From NCBI GenBank assembly GCA_027021365.1, contig JALUUM010000022.1, forward strand, positions 83,150 through 144,376: a DNA stretch of 61,227 bases, in the 5' to 3' direction. Shown in pieces: positions 34,039-42,610 of the stretch. A model generated the notes under the pieces. It saw nothing but the letters and a program-made list of their open reading frames with translations, made no database searches and was not told where the DNA came from. This stretch comes from Spirochaetales bacterium. Its GTDB lineage: Bacteria > Spirochaetota > Spirochaetia > SZUA-6. Positions within the stretch are counted from its first letter, which is position 1. The number at the start of each line of letters is the position of its first letter. A program made the translations under genes and the position numbers.

Positions 34039-34752
34039 ATGAATACAGAAAAATTGAAAGAGATAGTGGCTTTCAGGGCCGTCGATGAACTGGTAACCTC
34101 TGGTATGAAACTAGGTATAGGAACGGGTTCAACGGCACTTCTGGCCGCAGCAAGAATAGGAGAGAGGTACGAGAATGGAGAGCTGAAGGACTTGCTTGTG
34201 GTTCCGGCGAGCTTTGAGACACGAATGGAATGCCAGAAGTATGGACTGAATATTCACAGCCTCAACGACAGGGTTATAGACGGAGAACTGGATCTCACCA
34301 TAGATGGTGCCGATGAGGTAGATACTCGAAAGAATCTTATAAAGGGAGGCGGAGGGGGTTTACTCCTCGAAAAAATAGTAGGTTATGTCTCCAGGGATTA
34401 CTGTATCATTGTGGATCAAGGTAAACTCGTTCCTCACCTCTGTAGCAACCGTGGAATTCCGGTAGAGGTTATTCCGGAAGCTATGCGTTCTGTTTCTAAG
34501 CACCTCGAAGGGCTTGGCGGAGGTGTAACTCTGAGGATGGCAAGGATGAAAGCGGGTCCTGTGATAACGGAAAAGGGAAATATAATTCTCGATACGCTCT
34601 TTCCTGCAGAGATTCTTAAAGACCCTGTAGCCATGGAGAGAGAGCTCAATTCTATTCCGGGAGTCGTTGAAAACGGACTCTTTACAAGAGAGGTTAACTT
34701 TCTCTATGTAGCGTATCGTGATGGTTCTGTGAAGAAAAATCCTGTTTTATGA
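34039..34752 (+). CDS. rpiA: Ribose-5-phosphate isomerase A
   Basis: This isomerase interconverts ribose 5-phosphate and ribulose 5-phosphate in the pentose phosphate pathway. The phosphate-binding GIGTGSTALLAA, catalytic LDLTIDGADEVD and KGGGGGLLLEKIV, and the lysine in VDQGKLV are all present. I chose the ATG at 34039 because homologues such as E. coli RpiA begin at this point; the frame is open from 34006. The length of 237 residues is normal. It is on the same strand as lysS and probably co-transcribed. Confidence 0.94.
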   Translation: MNTEKLKEIVAFRAVDELVTSGMKLGIGTGSTALLAAARIGERYENGELKDLLVVPASFETRMECQKYGLNIHSLNDRVIDGELDLTIDGADEVDTRKNLIKGGGGGLLLEKIVGYVSRDYCIIVDQGKLVPHLCSNRGIPVEVIPEAMRSVSKHLEGLGGGVTLRMARMKAGPVITEKGNIILDTLFPAEILKDPVAMERELNSIPGVVENGLFTREVNFLYVAYRDGSVKKNPVL

Positions 34753-34768
34753 TTTACCGAGTATTTCT

Positions 34769-34906
34769 CTATTTGACTTTTATTTCTTCGCCGGTCCTTG
34801 CATTTTTTACCTGGCAATTCTCGTGTTTTTTTACGAAGGATCTGACGAAATCAATGCTGTCAGTTTCTGCCAGTAATTCCTTGTCCTTGTATATGAAGTA
34901 AAGCAT
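34769..34906 (-). CDS. Small unrecognised protein, 45 residues
   Basis: A complete minus-strand frame runs from the ATG at 34906 to a TAG at 34769, with a strong Shine-Dalgarno sequence (GGGGAGG) four bases before the ATG. The product begins MLYFIYKDKELLAETDSIDF and is soluble and charged, with one cysteine at residue 31. It has no match that I recognise. TATAAT (minus strand, about 40 bases upstream) could be a -10 element. It fills the otherwise empty interval between rpiA and the binding-protein gene and is convergent with rpiA, 16 bases from its stop. Confidence 0.6.
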   Translation of the reverse strand: MLYFIYKDKELLAETDSIDFVRSFVKKHENCQVKNARTGEEIKVK

Positions 34907-35058
34907 TTCCCTCCCCTTGAAATGTATTATACATATTTTATTATCGGATGGGAAGTGCCTGTACGTGAGTGGTTGACCTGGCGTTATTCAAGTATTAATA
35001 TAACGGTTGTAAGAATTTCTATAGATCAAATCTGATTCTTGTATCCGGAGGATTGGAA

Positions 35059-36117
35059 GTGGAATACACGTCTGTTAAGAATGGGCCGAGAGGGCTATTG
35101 GTTCCCTTGATCGCACTGTTCCTTTCAACCTTCACCATATTCGGTGTTTCGGGAGAAAGAGTAGTTGTTGATATGTTCGGAAGAAAGGTAGTTCTTCCCG
35201 ACAGGGTTGAAAGGGTTGTTTCAGGTACACCTGTCATAACCATAATGGTATACATGTTGGCACCGGATGACCTCGTCGGATGGAATTTCAAGCCAAATGG
35301 GAAATTGATGAGAGAAAAATATTTGAATCTGCCAGTTATAGGTGGCTGGTTCGGAAAGAAAACGGGTAATTACGAAACTTTCCTTGCCCTGAAGCCCGAT
35401 GTGTACATAGAGGGCTACTCGAATCTCGGGGAGGTGAACAAAGAAATGCTCGAAGAGAGACAGAGAAAAATGGGTTCTATACCCGTTGTCGGAGTTCGGA
35501 GTGCCGCAGATGTTTCGAGCTACGGTGAAGTGATAGATTTCCTCGGTAAGGTACTTGGTAAGGAAGGAGAAGCCGAGAAACTCTCACAATTTTACCATGA
35601 TGTGCTTGAGCTGGTGAGAGGCAGATTGAAGGGTATTTCTTCCGAGCGCAGGGTAAGCGTGTATTATGCGGAAGGTGCAGATGGGCTTTCAACGGACCCT
35701 GCCGGAGCCGTGCATTCGGAGTTGATAGAACTCTGCGGTGGCAAGAATGTGGCCTCGATCGGTGCCAAGGAAGGTTTTGGAAGGGTGAAGGTTTCCGTTG
35801 AGCAGGTTTTATCATGGAATCCGGAAATAATCATAACGACAGAAAGTGAGTTCTTCAAGGAGGTGTTTACCGACCAACGATGGGCAGGTATTGAAGCTGT
35901 CAAGAAGGGGAGAGTCTATCTCGCCCCACGAGAACCCTTCGGATGGTTCGACAGGCCGGCCGGGATAAACAGAATACCCGGAATACTCTGGACAGCCTAC
36001 AGGCTATACCCTGGTTATTTTGACAGAACAACGATAGAAAAGATGGTTCATGAATTTTACCTTGAGTTCTATCACTATTCTCTAGGCGAGTCACAGCTTG
36101 AATCTTTTTTCAATTAG
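35059..36117 (+). CDS. Periplasmic binding protein for iron-siderophore or cobalamin uptake
   Basis: A periplasmic-binding-protein of the FepB/BtuF fold, about 352 residues. A signal peptide (GLLVPLIALFLSTFTIFGVS) is followed by VVVDMFGRKVVLPDRVERVV, the standard opening of this family. The middle ALKPDVYIEGY, the long linking helix (about 160-200) and WNPEIIITTESEF near residue 255 also fit. The start is a GTG at 35059, seven bases after GGAGG; a TTG at 35053 is too close to it. With the permease and ATPase genes directly downstream it forms a complete importer. Iron chelate, haem or corrinoid cannot be told apart here, and I saw no riboswitch upstream. Confidence 0.87.
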   Translation: MEYTSVKNGPRGLLVPLIALFLSTFTIFGVSGERVVVDMFGRKVVLPDRVERVVSGTPVITIMVYMLAPDDLVGWNFKPNGKLMREKYLNLPVIGGWFGKKTGNYETFLALKPDVYIEGYSNLGEVNKEMLEERQRKMGSIPVVGVRSAADVSSYGEVIDFLGKVLGKEGEAEKLSQFYHDVLELVRGRLKGISSERRVSVYYAEGADGLSTDPAGAVHSELIELCGGKNVASIGAKEGFGRVKVSVEQVLSWNPEIIITTESEFFKEVFTDQRWAGIEAVKKGRVYLAPREPFGWFDRPAGINRIPGILWTAYRLYPGYFDRTTIEKMVHEFYLEFYHYSLGESQLESFFN

Positions 36118-36127
36118 GAAGGTCTGA

Positions 36128-37138
36128 ATGGATGGAAAGAAGGAGCATTTACTTCTGCTGCTTCTGTTCATAATGATGATTTTTCTCATGTTTTTCTCAC
36201 TCTACCTGGGAAGGTACCATGTTGGATTTTCTTCGATTTTGAAAATTCTTCTTGGTCGGGCGATGAGTAATGGTGACGTATCGCTTAATGAAGTTGCCAT
36301 AGTACTCCGGATAAGGCTGCCCAGAATTCTTTCCGCTCTCCTTGTTGGGTCGGCTCTTTCCGTTTCGGGAGCTGCGCTTCAGGGGCTCTTCAAGAATCCG
36401 CTTGTTTCTCCTTACATACTGGGGGTATCTTCCGGTTCCGGTTTCGGGGCAGCTCTGGCAATTCTTCTCTCCCTCTCTCCCTTCCTCGTTCAAGTATCTG
36501 CCCTTTCTTTTGGTATCCTGGCGGTATCCTTAAGCATAGTCATAGGCAGGTCCGATAAGGGTAACCGGACATTGTCCCTCGTACTTGCCGGAATTATAGT
36601 TGGCTCCACATTTACCGCTTTGATTTCACTGGTAAAGTATGTGGCGGATCCGATGGACAAATTGCCTGCCATCGTTTTCTGGCTAATGGGCTCGCTGGGA
36701 TCTGTTACTTATCATGAGATATCTCTCATTCTTCTTCCAACAGCAGGGGGAATGCTTCTTATTTTTCTACTGCGCTGGAAACTGAATATCCTTGCCATGG
36801 GTGAGGAGGAGGCGCATGCCCTTGGGATGAATCCTTCCTTTGCAAGGGGAATAGTGATTCTTTCAGCATCAATGATGACAGCTTCCGCGGTTTCCATTTC
36901 CGGTATTATCGGTTGGGTCGGCCTTGTGATACCGCATATCTCCAGGATACTCTTCGGGCCTGATTACAGGAAGATGGTGCCGGCAAGTATCATTCTGGGT
37001 GCCTCTTATCTGTTGCTTATGGATGATATTTCAAGAAGCCTGATCAGCATAGAGATACCTCTTGGTATTCTTACAGCCATAGTCGGTGCACCAATATTCG
37101 CATATCTGTTGAAAGCAAGGAGGACCGTATGGGCCTGA
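36128..37138 (+). CDS. FecCD/BtuC-type ABC importer permease
   Basis: This permease has 336 residues and about ten helices. Family markers are RLPRILSALLVGSALSVSGA, LQGLFKNPLVSPYILGVSSG and ISGIIGWVGLVIPHISRILF, which contains the ATPase-contact loop. The end is LGILTAIVGAPIFAYLLK. It forms the membrane homodimer for the binding protein encoded ten bases upstream, and its 3' end overlaps the ATPase gene by ten bases, indicating translational coupling. Confidence 0.93.
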   Translation: MDGKKEHLLLLLLFIMMIFLMFFSLYLGRYHVGFSSILKILLGRAMSNGDVSLNEVAIVLRIRLPRILSALLVGSALSVSGAALQGLFKNPLVSPYILGVSSGSGFGAALAILLSLSPFLVQVSALSFGILAVSLSIVIGRSDKGNRTLSLVLAGIIVGSTFTALISLVKYVADPMDKLPAIVFWLMGSLGSVTYHEISLILLPTAGGMLLIFLLRWKLNILAMGEEEAHALGMNPSFARGIVILSASMMTASAVSISGIIGWVGLVIPHISRILFGPDYRKMVPASIILGASYLLLMDDISRSLISIEIPLGILTAIVGAPIFAYLLKARRTVWA

Positions 37139-37968
37139 TGCTTGTCGGTGTAGGGGAGAAAGGGAAGAAACTTGATGAGAAAGAAGTAATCCTTAAGGTG
37201 GAACAGCTCCTCTTTGCCTATGGCAAGGAGTCTACCGTGCTCGAAGAGGTGTCTTTTGGAGTAGAACGGGGTGAAATTTTTTCAATTCTGGGGCCAAATG
37301 GCTCGGGAAAAACAACACTTCTCAAATGCCTGAATGGGCTACTCAAGACTTCCTCGGGAAGTATCCGTTTGAAGGATATCGAAGTAACAAAACTCTCCCC
37401 TGTAGAAATTGCAAGGCATATGGCCTACGTTCCCCAGGTACACAGACCCGTTTTTTCCTATACCGTTCTCGATGTAGTGTTGATGGGAAGAAATCCGTAT
37501 ATCGGTGATTTTTCCGTTCCCTCCAAAGAGGATATTGAAGTTGCAAGGAGTAAACTTGAAATTCTCGGTATATCCGGGCTCGAGGATCGATACTACACCG
37601 ATCTGAGCGGAGGGGAAATACAGCTCGTATTGCTAGCACGTGCCCTTGCACAGGAACCCGAGGTACTCCTTTTAGATGAGCCGATCTCACACCTCGATTT
37701 CAGGAACCAGATACATGTGATGAAGGTGGTAAGGAAACTATCGGAGAGAGAAGGTATAACTGTGGTTATGACTATGCATGATCCAAACTATTCAATGATA
37801 TTCTCCGACAGGGTGATGTATCTAAAATCGGGGAGGCTTCTCGGTATAGATAATCCGAGGGAGGGAATAAACAAGAAGTGCCTGGAGAAACTCTACAATG
37901 TGGAGATTGATTTGGTTCCGTTAAACGGGTTCAACTGGATAGTGCCCTCTCATAGGGTGCTCTCATAG
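37129..37968 (+). CDS. FecE/BtuD-type ABC importer ATPase
   Basis: The ATPase of the same importer has 279 residues. Walker A is LGPNGSGKTTLL, the Q-loop is YVPQVHRP, the signature is LSGGEIQLVLLARAL, and Walker B is LLLDEPISHLD. The H-loop histidine is in MTMHDPNYSM. The C terminus extends about 20 residues beyond many homologues. Its last 38 bases overlap, tail to tail, the end of the osmoprotectant permease gene on the other strand. Confidence 0.93.
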   Translation: MGLMLVGVGEKGKKLDEKEVILKVEQLLFAYGKESTVLEEVSFGVERGEIFSILGPNGSGKTTLLKCLNGLLKTSSGSIRLKDIEVTKLSPVEIARHMAYVPQVHRPVFSYTVLDVVLMGRNPYIGDFSVPSKEDIEVARSKLEILGISGLEDRYYTDLSGGEIQLVLLARALAQEPEVLLLDEPISHLDFRNQIHVMKVVRKLSEREGITVVMTMHDPNYSMIFSDRVMYLKSGRLLGIDNPREGINKKCLEKLYNVEIDLVPLNGFNWIVPSHRVLS

Positions 37969-38689
37969 CCCTTTCAATCTGAGCAAGAAACTGATCTGCA
38001 ATTATGGCAAGAAATGCGGAAACTAAGGCTCCTTCCAGTACGAAGGAAGGATTATTTCTCACAAGGCCTGATATGATCGGTGTACCAAGACCCCCTGCAC
38101 CGACTACTGCCCCGATAGTGGCTGTTCCGATATTTATGACAAAGGATATCCTTATTCCAGCCATTATTACGGGAAGTGCTATGGGCAATTCAACTCTTAG
38201 TAAACGCTGGAGACCTGTAAAACCCATTCCGATTGCAGATTCCCTGATATCGGGAGGTATATTTTCCAGACCCGTCACTGTGTTTCTCAGAATTGGGAGG
38301 ATACTGTAGAGAAAGAGAGCAAGAATCGTTGGTTTGGCACCGAAACCTACGATAGGCACTGCCAATGCTAATACGGCAACGGGTGGAAAGGTTTGTCCTA
38401 TGGCGGTAACATCGTTTACTATGGTGAGGAAATCTCTTCCCCTTGGCCTTGTGACATATATCCCCAGTAGTGTTCCTGCTATCAGTGCCAGAAGAGTGGA
38501 GACAATCACAAGAAAGAGATGCTCACCCACAAGTATACTTAAAGGAGCCCTCGGATAGATAATATCTTCCTCCCTTCCGAAGATAAAACCGAGAAAACTT
38601 TCCCAGAGTTTCATGTGCAGTATGATAATTGAAAATAGAACTATCTGTATCGATACGGATATCCAGCCCAGGTATCTCATTCTTCTCAT
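37931..38689 (-). CDS. yehW: Osmoprotectant ABC importer permease (YehW/OpuCB type)
   Basis: A short permease of 252 residues and about six helices. The binding-protein-dependent permease core contains IRESAIGMGFTGLQRLLRVELP, the EAA-loop equivalent, followed by VINIGTATIGAVVGAGGLGT. It is the last gene of a four-gene operon with the order binding protein, long permease, ATPase, short permease, the same order as E. coli yehZYXW. The importer should bring in betaine-type compatible solutes. Its 3' end overlaps the convergent iron/cobalamin-type ATPase gene by 38 bases. Confidence 0.85.
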   Translation of the reverse strand: MRRMRYLGWISVSIQIVLFSIIILHMKLWESFLGFIFGREEDIIYPRAPLSILVGEHLFLVIVSTLLALIAGTLLGIYVTRPRGRDFLTIVNDVTAIGQTFPPVAVLALAVPIVGFGAKPTILALFLYSILPILRNTVTGLENIPPDIRESAIGMGFTGLQRLLRVELPIALPVIMAGIRISFVINIGTATIGAVVGAGGLGTPIISGLVRNNPSFVLEGALVSAFLAIIADQFLAQIERAMRAPYERALSS

Positions 38690-39804
38690 TCTTCGAGCTC
38701 CGTTAGTTTTTCTATTGTGGAGAGATTGATTTCACCTATTAGCCTGTTTTTTTCATCTGTTACCGGAAGAGAACGAACTCCCTGCGATAGCATCCTGGAG
38801 AGTGATTCTTTCAGCGTGAATTCTGCTCTTACGGCAAAATTAGAGGGATCGACATGCGTAATACCCTCTTCAAGCCTGTCGGATTCTTTGAAATTTTTAA
38901 AATCGATCCAGCCTGTTAGTATACCCATTTCGTCTGTGATCCAAAGGAAACGGCTCTCCCGCCTGCTTGCAGCCTCCTTATAGTTACTTTCTTTTAACCG
39001 GCGTATCGTAGTGGAGCTTGCCCGATTCATGTAGTCTGCTACCTGAAATCTCGATAGCCTCTTTATCGCCCTGTCCGTACCTACAAAGTTTCTCACGAAA
39101 CTGTTGGCAGGCTTGGAGAGGATATTTTCGGGCTGGCCGATCTGCACTATTCTCCCCATGTCCATTATTACGATTTTATCTGCAAGTTTTATTGCTTCAT
39201 CGAGGTCATGGGTAACGAGAATGACTGTCTTTTTGAGCTTTCTCTGTATCTTCAGGAATTCCACCTGCAGGATTTCCCTGTTCAGAGGATCTACCGCACC
39301 GAAGGGCTCGTCCATCAGAAGAAGGGGGGGATCTGATGCAAGCGCACGCGCAACTCCAATTCGTTGTGCCTCCCCTCCTGAGAGTTCATTGGGATATTTA
39401 TCCCTGTAAATGGCCGGGTCCAGTCCCACAAGCTCTAGGAGGTAGTCGACCCTTTCACCTATCCTTTTCCTCTCCCATTTCAAAAGTGACGGTACGACTG
39501 CAATATTCTGCGAAACTTTCATATGGGGGAAGAGGCCGATGCTCTGGATCACATAACCTATTTTCCTCCTGAGAAGTTCGGGTTTGAAATCCCTTACGCT
39601 TCTACCCTCTATAAGAATCTCTCCTCCGTCGGGTTCCAGCATCCTGTTTATGAGCTTGAGAGTCGTGGACTTGCCGCAGCCGGAAGGTCCGATCAGTACA
39701 CAGAGTTCTCCGTTTTCCACATCAAAGGATATTCCCTGTAGAGCAGCCTTTTCTCCATAGCTCTTGGTAACATTTTCCAGAACGATCATTCTATTCTTGT
39801 TCAT
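38686..39804 (-). CDS. yehX: Osmoprotectant ABC importer ATPase with CBS domains (YehX/OpuCA type)
   Basis: An ATPase of 372 residues. Walker A is LIGPSGCGKSTTLKL, the signature is LSGGEAQRIGVARAL, Walker B is LLLMDEPFGAVDPL, and the H-loop is VTHDLDEAIKLADKI. A C-terminal pair of CBS-like segments (about 275-370: EMGILTGWIDFKNF and SLPVTDEKNRLIGEINLSTI) marks the OpuCA/ProV-type subgroup. In OpuA, CBS domains sense ionic strength, and the same is plausible here. The start overlaps the end of the long permease gene by 14 bases, and its stop overlaps the next permease by four. Confidence 0.9.
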   Translation of the reverse strand: MNKNRMIVLENVTKSYGEKAALQGISFDVENGELCVLIGPSGCGKSTTLKLINRMLEPDGGEILIEGRSVRDFKPELLRRKIGYVIQSIGLFPHMKVSQNIAVVPSLLKWERKRIGERVDYLLELVGLDPAIYRDKYPNELSGGEAQRIGVARALASDPPLLLMDEPFGAVDPLNREILQVEFLKIQRKLKKTVILVTHDLDEAIKLADKIVIMDMGRIVQIGQPENILSKPANSFVRNFVGTDRAIKRLSRFQVADYMNRASSTTIRRLKESNYKEAASRRESRFLWITDEMGILTGWIDFKNFKESDRLEEGITHVDPSNFAVRAEFTLKESLSRMLSQGVRSLPVTDEKNRLIGEINLSTIEKLTELEE

Positions 39805-40984
39805 ACTTTATTCCTTTTGGTGTGAGTATCCTGTTGGTAATGTAGAGCACTCTATCGGTCAGAATGGCGAGAATTATTATGGGCAATGCCCCCAGCAGAA
39901 TAAGATCGGACACGGCCTGTCCGAGGCCCTGGAAAACGAAAGTACCAAGTCCTCCCGCCCCGATGAGTGCTGCAACGGCCGTATTACCGATTGTCTGGAC
40001 GATGGATGTCCGAACACCATTGAATATTACCGGGAATGCAAGGGGTATCTCTACCTTTGCGAAGAGCTGGAAACTGCTCATTCCCATTCCCCTTCCCGCT
40101 TCGATGATAGATGGCTCCACTACCTTCAGGCCTGTAAATGTATTACTCGTTATGGGAAGAAGTGCATAAAGGGTTAGGGCGATTATTGCCGGAGCCGAGC
40201 CGATCCCTTCGATCCCTAATGATCGGAGAAGGGGGAAGCTCTGAGTCAAGAGGGACAGAGGAGCTATGAGCAATCCGAAGAGTGCAAGGCTTGGTATCGT
40301 TTGTACTATGTTGATGAATATGAAAACGGGTTTCTCCATTCTCTTGCTTCTCTGCATCAGTATGCCAAGTGGAAGTCCGATTATCAGTGCCAGCCCTATT
40401 GAAAATCCCGTAAGGTAGAAATGCTGCAGCAGTTCCTGAAGGAACCTTTCCCTCTTTGCAAAGTATTCCATGTACACGGAGGTATGCTTGAAGAATCCGG
40501 AAGTTGCAAGAAGTATTATGAATAGAAGAAGAGAGAGAGAAAAGTAGACTTTGATCTTTGGGAGCTCCTTTTTTGCTGTCGAGATGAACATATATCCGCT
40601 TAACATAAACAGCCAGAATGATGTGGTAGGTGTGGCCCTTGCTATGGAAGACAAGGCTTTAGCTGCTAAGGTAAGATTGTCGGATATTAACCCCAAGTTG
40701 ATCAGTCCCAGAATCACGACGAGACTTCCCGATATTTCGAAGAAGAGATAAGTCTTGAAACTCTTTCGCCTGGTAACAAAGAGAACTATCAGTGAAGCTA
40801 TGAGTACTAAAAGTATCGGGATGGCAAAATAGATACCCCCGGCATTCCATGGATAGACGGGAATACCACTTACCAGCCTGTTCTTCTTGAAGTTTATGAA
40901 GGGAAAGAGAAAAGAGAGGAGACCGGTTGATGTCGCCAGAATCGCTACCCTGTCCGGAGCCTCTCTCTTTTCCCGCATTTGCAT
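39791..40984 (-). CDS. yehY: Osmoprotectant ABC importer permease, long form (YehY type)
   Basis: A permease of 397 residues. The N-terminal half (about 1-170) adds four or five extra helices, as in E. coli YehY (385 residues). The C-terminal half is the transport core, with IIEAGRGMGMSSFQLFAKVEIP and VQTIGNTAVAALIGAGGLGT. The extra helices are absent from the partner permease, so the complex is an asymmetric heterodimer. The gene lies 21 bases downstream of the binding-protein gene. Confidence 0.87.
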   Translation of the reverse strand: MQMREKREAPDRVAILATSTGLLSFLFPFINFKKNRLVSGIPVYPWNAGGIYFAIPILLVLIASLIVLFVTRRKSFKTYLFFEISGSLVVILGLINLGLISDNLTLAAKALSSIARATPTTSFWLFMLSGYMFISTAKKELPKIKVYFSLSLLLFIILLATSGFFKHTSVYMEYFAKRERFLQELLQHFYLTGFSIGLALIIGLPLGILMQRSKRMEKPVFIFINIVQTIPSLALFGLLIAPLSLLTQSFPLLRSLGIEGIGSAPAIIALTLYALLPITSNTFTGLKVVEPSIIEAGRGMGMSSFQLFAKVEIPLAFPVIFNGVRTSIVQTIGNTAVAALIGAGGLGTFVFQGLGQAVSDLILLGALPIIILAILTDRVLYITNRILTPKGIKYEQE

Positions 40985-41005
40985 AGTTCGATAATTATTG
41001 GACGA

Positions 41006-41965
41006 TTATTTGATAAATCCCTTCTCTTTCAGATAGTTTTTCGCAACTTCCGATGCATTCTTACCCTCCACGGCAATCTTTGCATTGAGACTCTGCAGTG
41101 TTACGAGATCGAGGGATTTGAATACCGGGGACAGTATCTTTTCAATTTCAGGATACTTGTCGTAGATTTCTTTTCTGACAATCGGGGCCGGTTCATAGAC
41201 CGGCTGAACCCCTTTCGTATCGGTAAGAACCCAAAGGCCAAGTGCTGCAAGGGAACCATCAGTTCCGTATGCCATAGCGAAGTTCACTCCGTCCGTCTGG
41301 TTTGCTGCCGCTTTCTCTGTTTGTGCGGTATTACCGCCGGACAGAATCACCAGCTGATTCTTCTTCAGCTTGAAACCATACGCCTTTTCGAAAGCAGGTA
41401 GAGAATCCGGCCTCGAGACAAACTCCTCGGATCCTGCCAGTTTTACCTTGCCACCACCGTTGACATATCTGGCGAAATCTTCAAGTGTTTTCAGGTTTTC
41501 CTTGTCAGAGAGATCCTTTCTTACAGCTATTGCCCATGTGTTGTTGGCAGGTGACGGTGTGAGCCATACAATACCGTTGTTCTTCAGGTCGAGTTCCTTA
41601 ACCTTCTCGTAACCCTTTTTCGCATCCTTCCATATGCTGGGATCATCCACTTTGAAAAAGAAACCGCCGTTCCCGGTGTACTCGGGGTAGATATCTATTT
41701 CACCGCTCTTTATTGCCTTCCTTATTACGTCAGTCGGACCGAATTCGGTTTTGTCGACGACTTTGAAACCGTTTTCCTTGAGCATTATGACTATCATTTG
41801 ACCCAATAGTGCTCCCTCGGTGTCTATCTTTGATGCTACTACGATTGGTCCCTTTTCTTTTTTTTTACTTACCTTTGCCTTCTTTGAGCATCCGGCTATG
41901 CCTGTCAGCAGTATTGCGGATACCAGAAAAAGCAAAGGAATCAAATAATAAGAATTTTTTTTCAT
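41006..41965 (-). CDS. osmF: Osmoprotectant-binding lipoprotein (YehZ/OsmF/OpuCC type)
   Basis: A binding lipoprotein of 319 residues. A signal with lipobox GIAGC (about residue 25) precedes GPIVVASKIDTEGALLGQMI, then IKSGEIDIYPEYTGNGG. The second lobe contains VWLTPSPANNTWAIAVRKDL and GTDGSLAALGLWVLTDTKG. These are standard for the glycine betaine/choline-binding OpuAC family. I chose the ATG at 41965 because AGGAGG lies four bases upstream; the frame extends to 42247 without homology. It is first in the operon, divergent from the exonuclease gene. Confidence 0.88.
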   Translation of the reverse strand: MKKNSYYLIPLLFLVSAILLTGIAGCSKKAKVSKKKEKGPIVVASKIDTEGALLGQMIVIMLKENGFKVVDKTEFGPTDVIRKAIKSGEIDIYPEYTGNGGFFFKVDDPSIWKDAKKGYEKVKELDLKNNGIVWLTPSPANNTWAIAVRKDLSDKENLKTLEDFARYVNGGGKVKLAGSEEFVSRPDSLPAFEKAYGFKLKKNQLVILSGGNTAQTEKAAANQTDGVNFAMAYGTDGSLAALGLWVLTDTKGVQPVYEPAPIVRKEIYDKYPEIEKILSPVFKSLDLVTLQSLNAKIAVEGKNASEVAKNYLKEKGFIK

Positions 41966-42046
41966 TTTTCCTCCTGACATTGATCCGGAAATAGTATAAT
42001 TATTGTCTTCTATGATACTATACATTATTATTGGAGTCAAATATTG

Positions 42047-42610
42047 ATGGAAAATAAGAGAGTAGTTTCCGAAAAGGCAAAGAGGTTGATAGAGAGAAAT
42101 CCTGTGGTCTTTGATACGGAGACAACTGGCCTGGGCAGGAATGCCGAAATAATAGAAATAGCAGCGATGGATATGGATGGTAATGTCCTTGTTGATAGTT
42201 ATGTGAAACCCAGAGGGATAATTCCCAATGAAGCCACTGCTGTCCATGGAATAGTACTGGGCGACTTATCCGATGCTCCAACCTTTGACATTCTCTGGAA
42301 AGGTGCTCTGGAAGAACTGTTCAGGCGTCGTGTGGTCTCTGCGTATAATGTTGATTTCGATATGAAGATGATCCGGCAGAGTCTGCGGATATATGGATTA
42401 CATCTCGGCAGAGGTATAGAGACAGTATGTATAATGAAGATGTTTGCCGAGTACAGGGGTGAATGGGATTCGAGGAATAACCATTACAAGTGGTACAGCC
42501 TGGAAAATGCAGCAAGATACTTTGGATTGGACATACCTAAGGGACTTCATAGGGCTATGGCAGATACCCGACTTGCAAGGCTTGTCCTGTTGAACATGGC
42601 CGGTCAGTAG
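42047..42610 (+). CDS. DnaQ-like 3'-5' exonuclease (DEDDh)
   Basis: A stand-alone exonuclease of 187 residues, similar to the proofreading epsilon subunit of DNA polymerase III. ExoI is VVFDTETTGLG, with the catalytic Asp and Glu. ExoII is VVSAYNVDFDMKM, and ExoIII is GLHRAMADTRLARLV, with the catalytic His and Asp. It lacks a C-terminal polymerase-binding tail, so its role could be DNA repair, RNA trimming or proofreading. A TTG at 42044 with GGAG seven bases upstream is an equally possible start. The 3' end overlaps the HD-GYP gene tail-to-tail by seven bases. Confidence 0.87.
   Translation: MENKRVVSEKAKRLIERNPVVFDTETTGLGRNAEIIEIAAMDMDGNVLVDSYVKPRGIIPNEATAVHGIVLGDLSDAPTFDILWKGALEELFRRRVVSAYNVDFDMKMIRQSLRIYGLHLGRGIETVCIMKMFAEYRGEWDSRNNHYKWYSLENAARYFGLDIPKGLHRAMADTRLARLVLLNMAGQ

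Noticed and set aside
34907..35058. Cobalamin riboswitch before the FepB/BtuF-like gene
   Set aside because: The interval is short and I could not find the conserved B12 box or a matching fold; no support.
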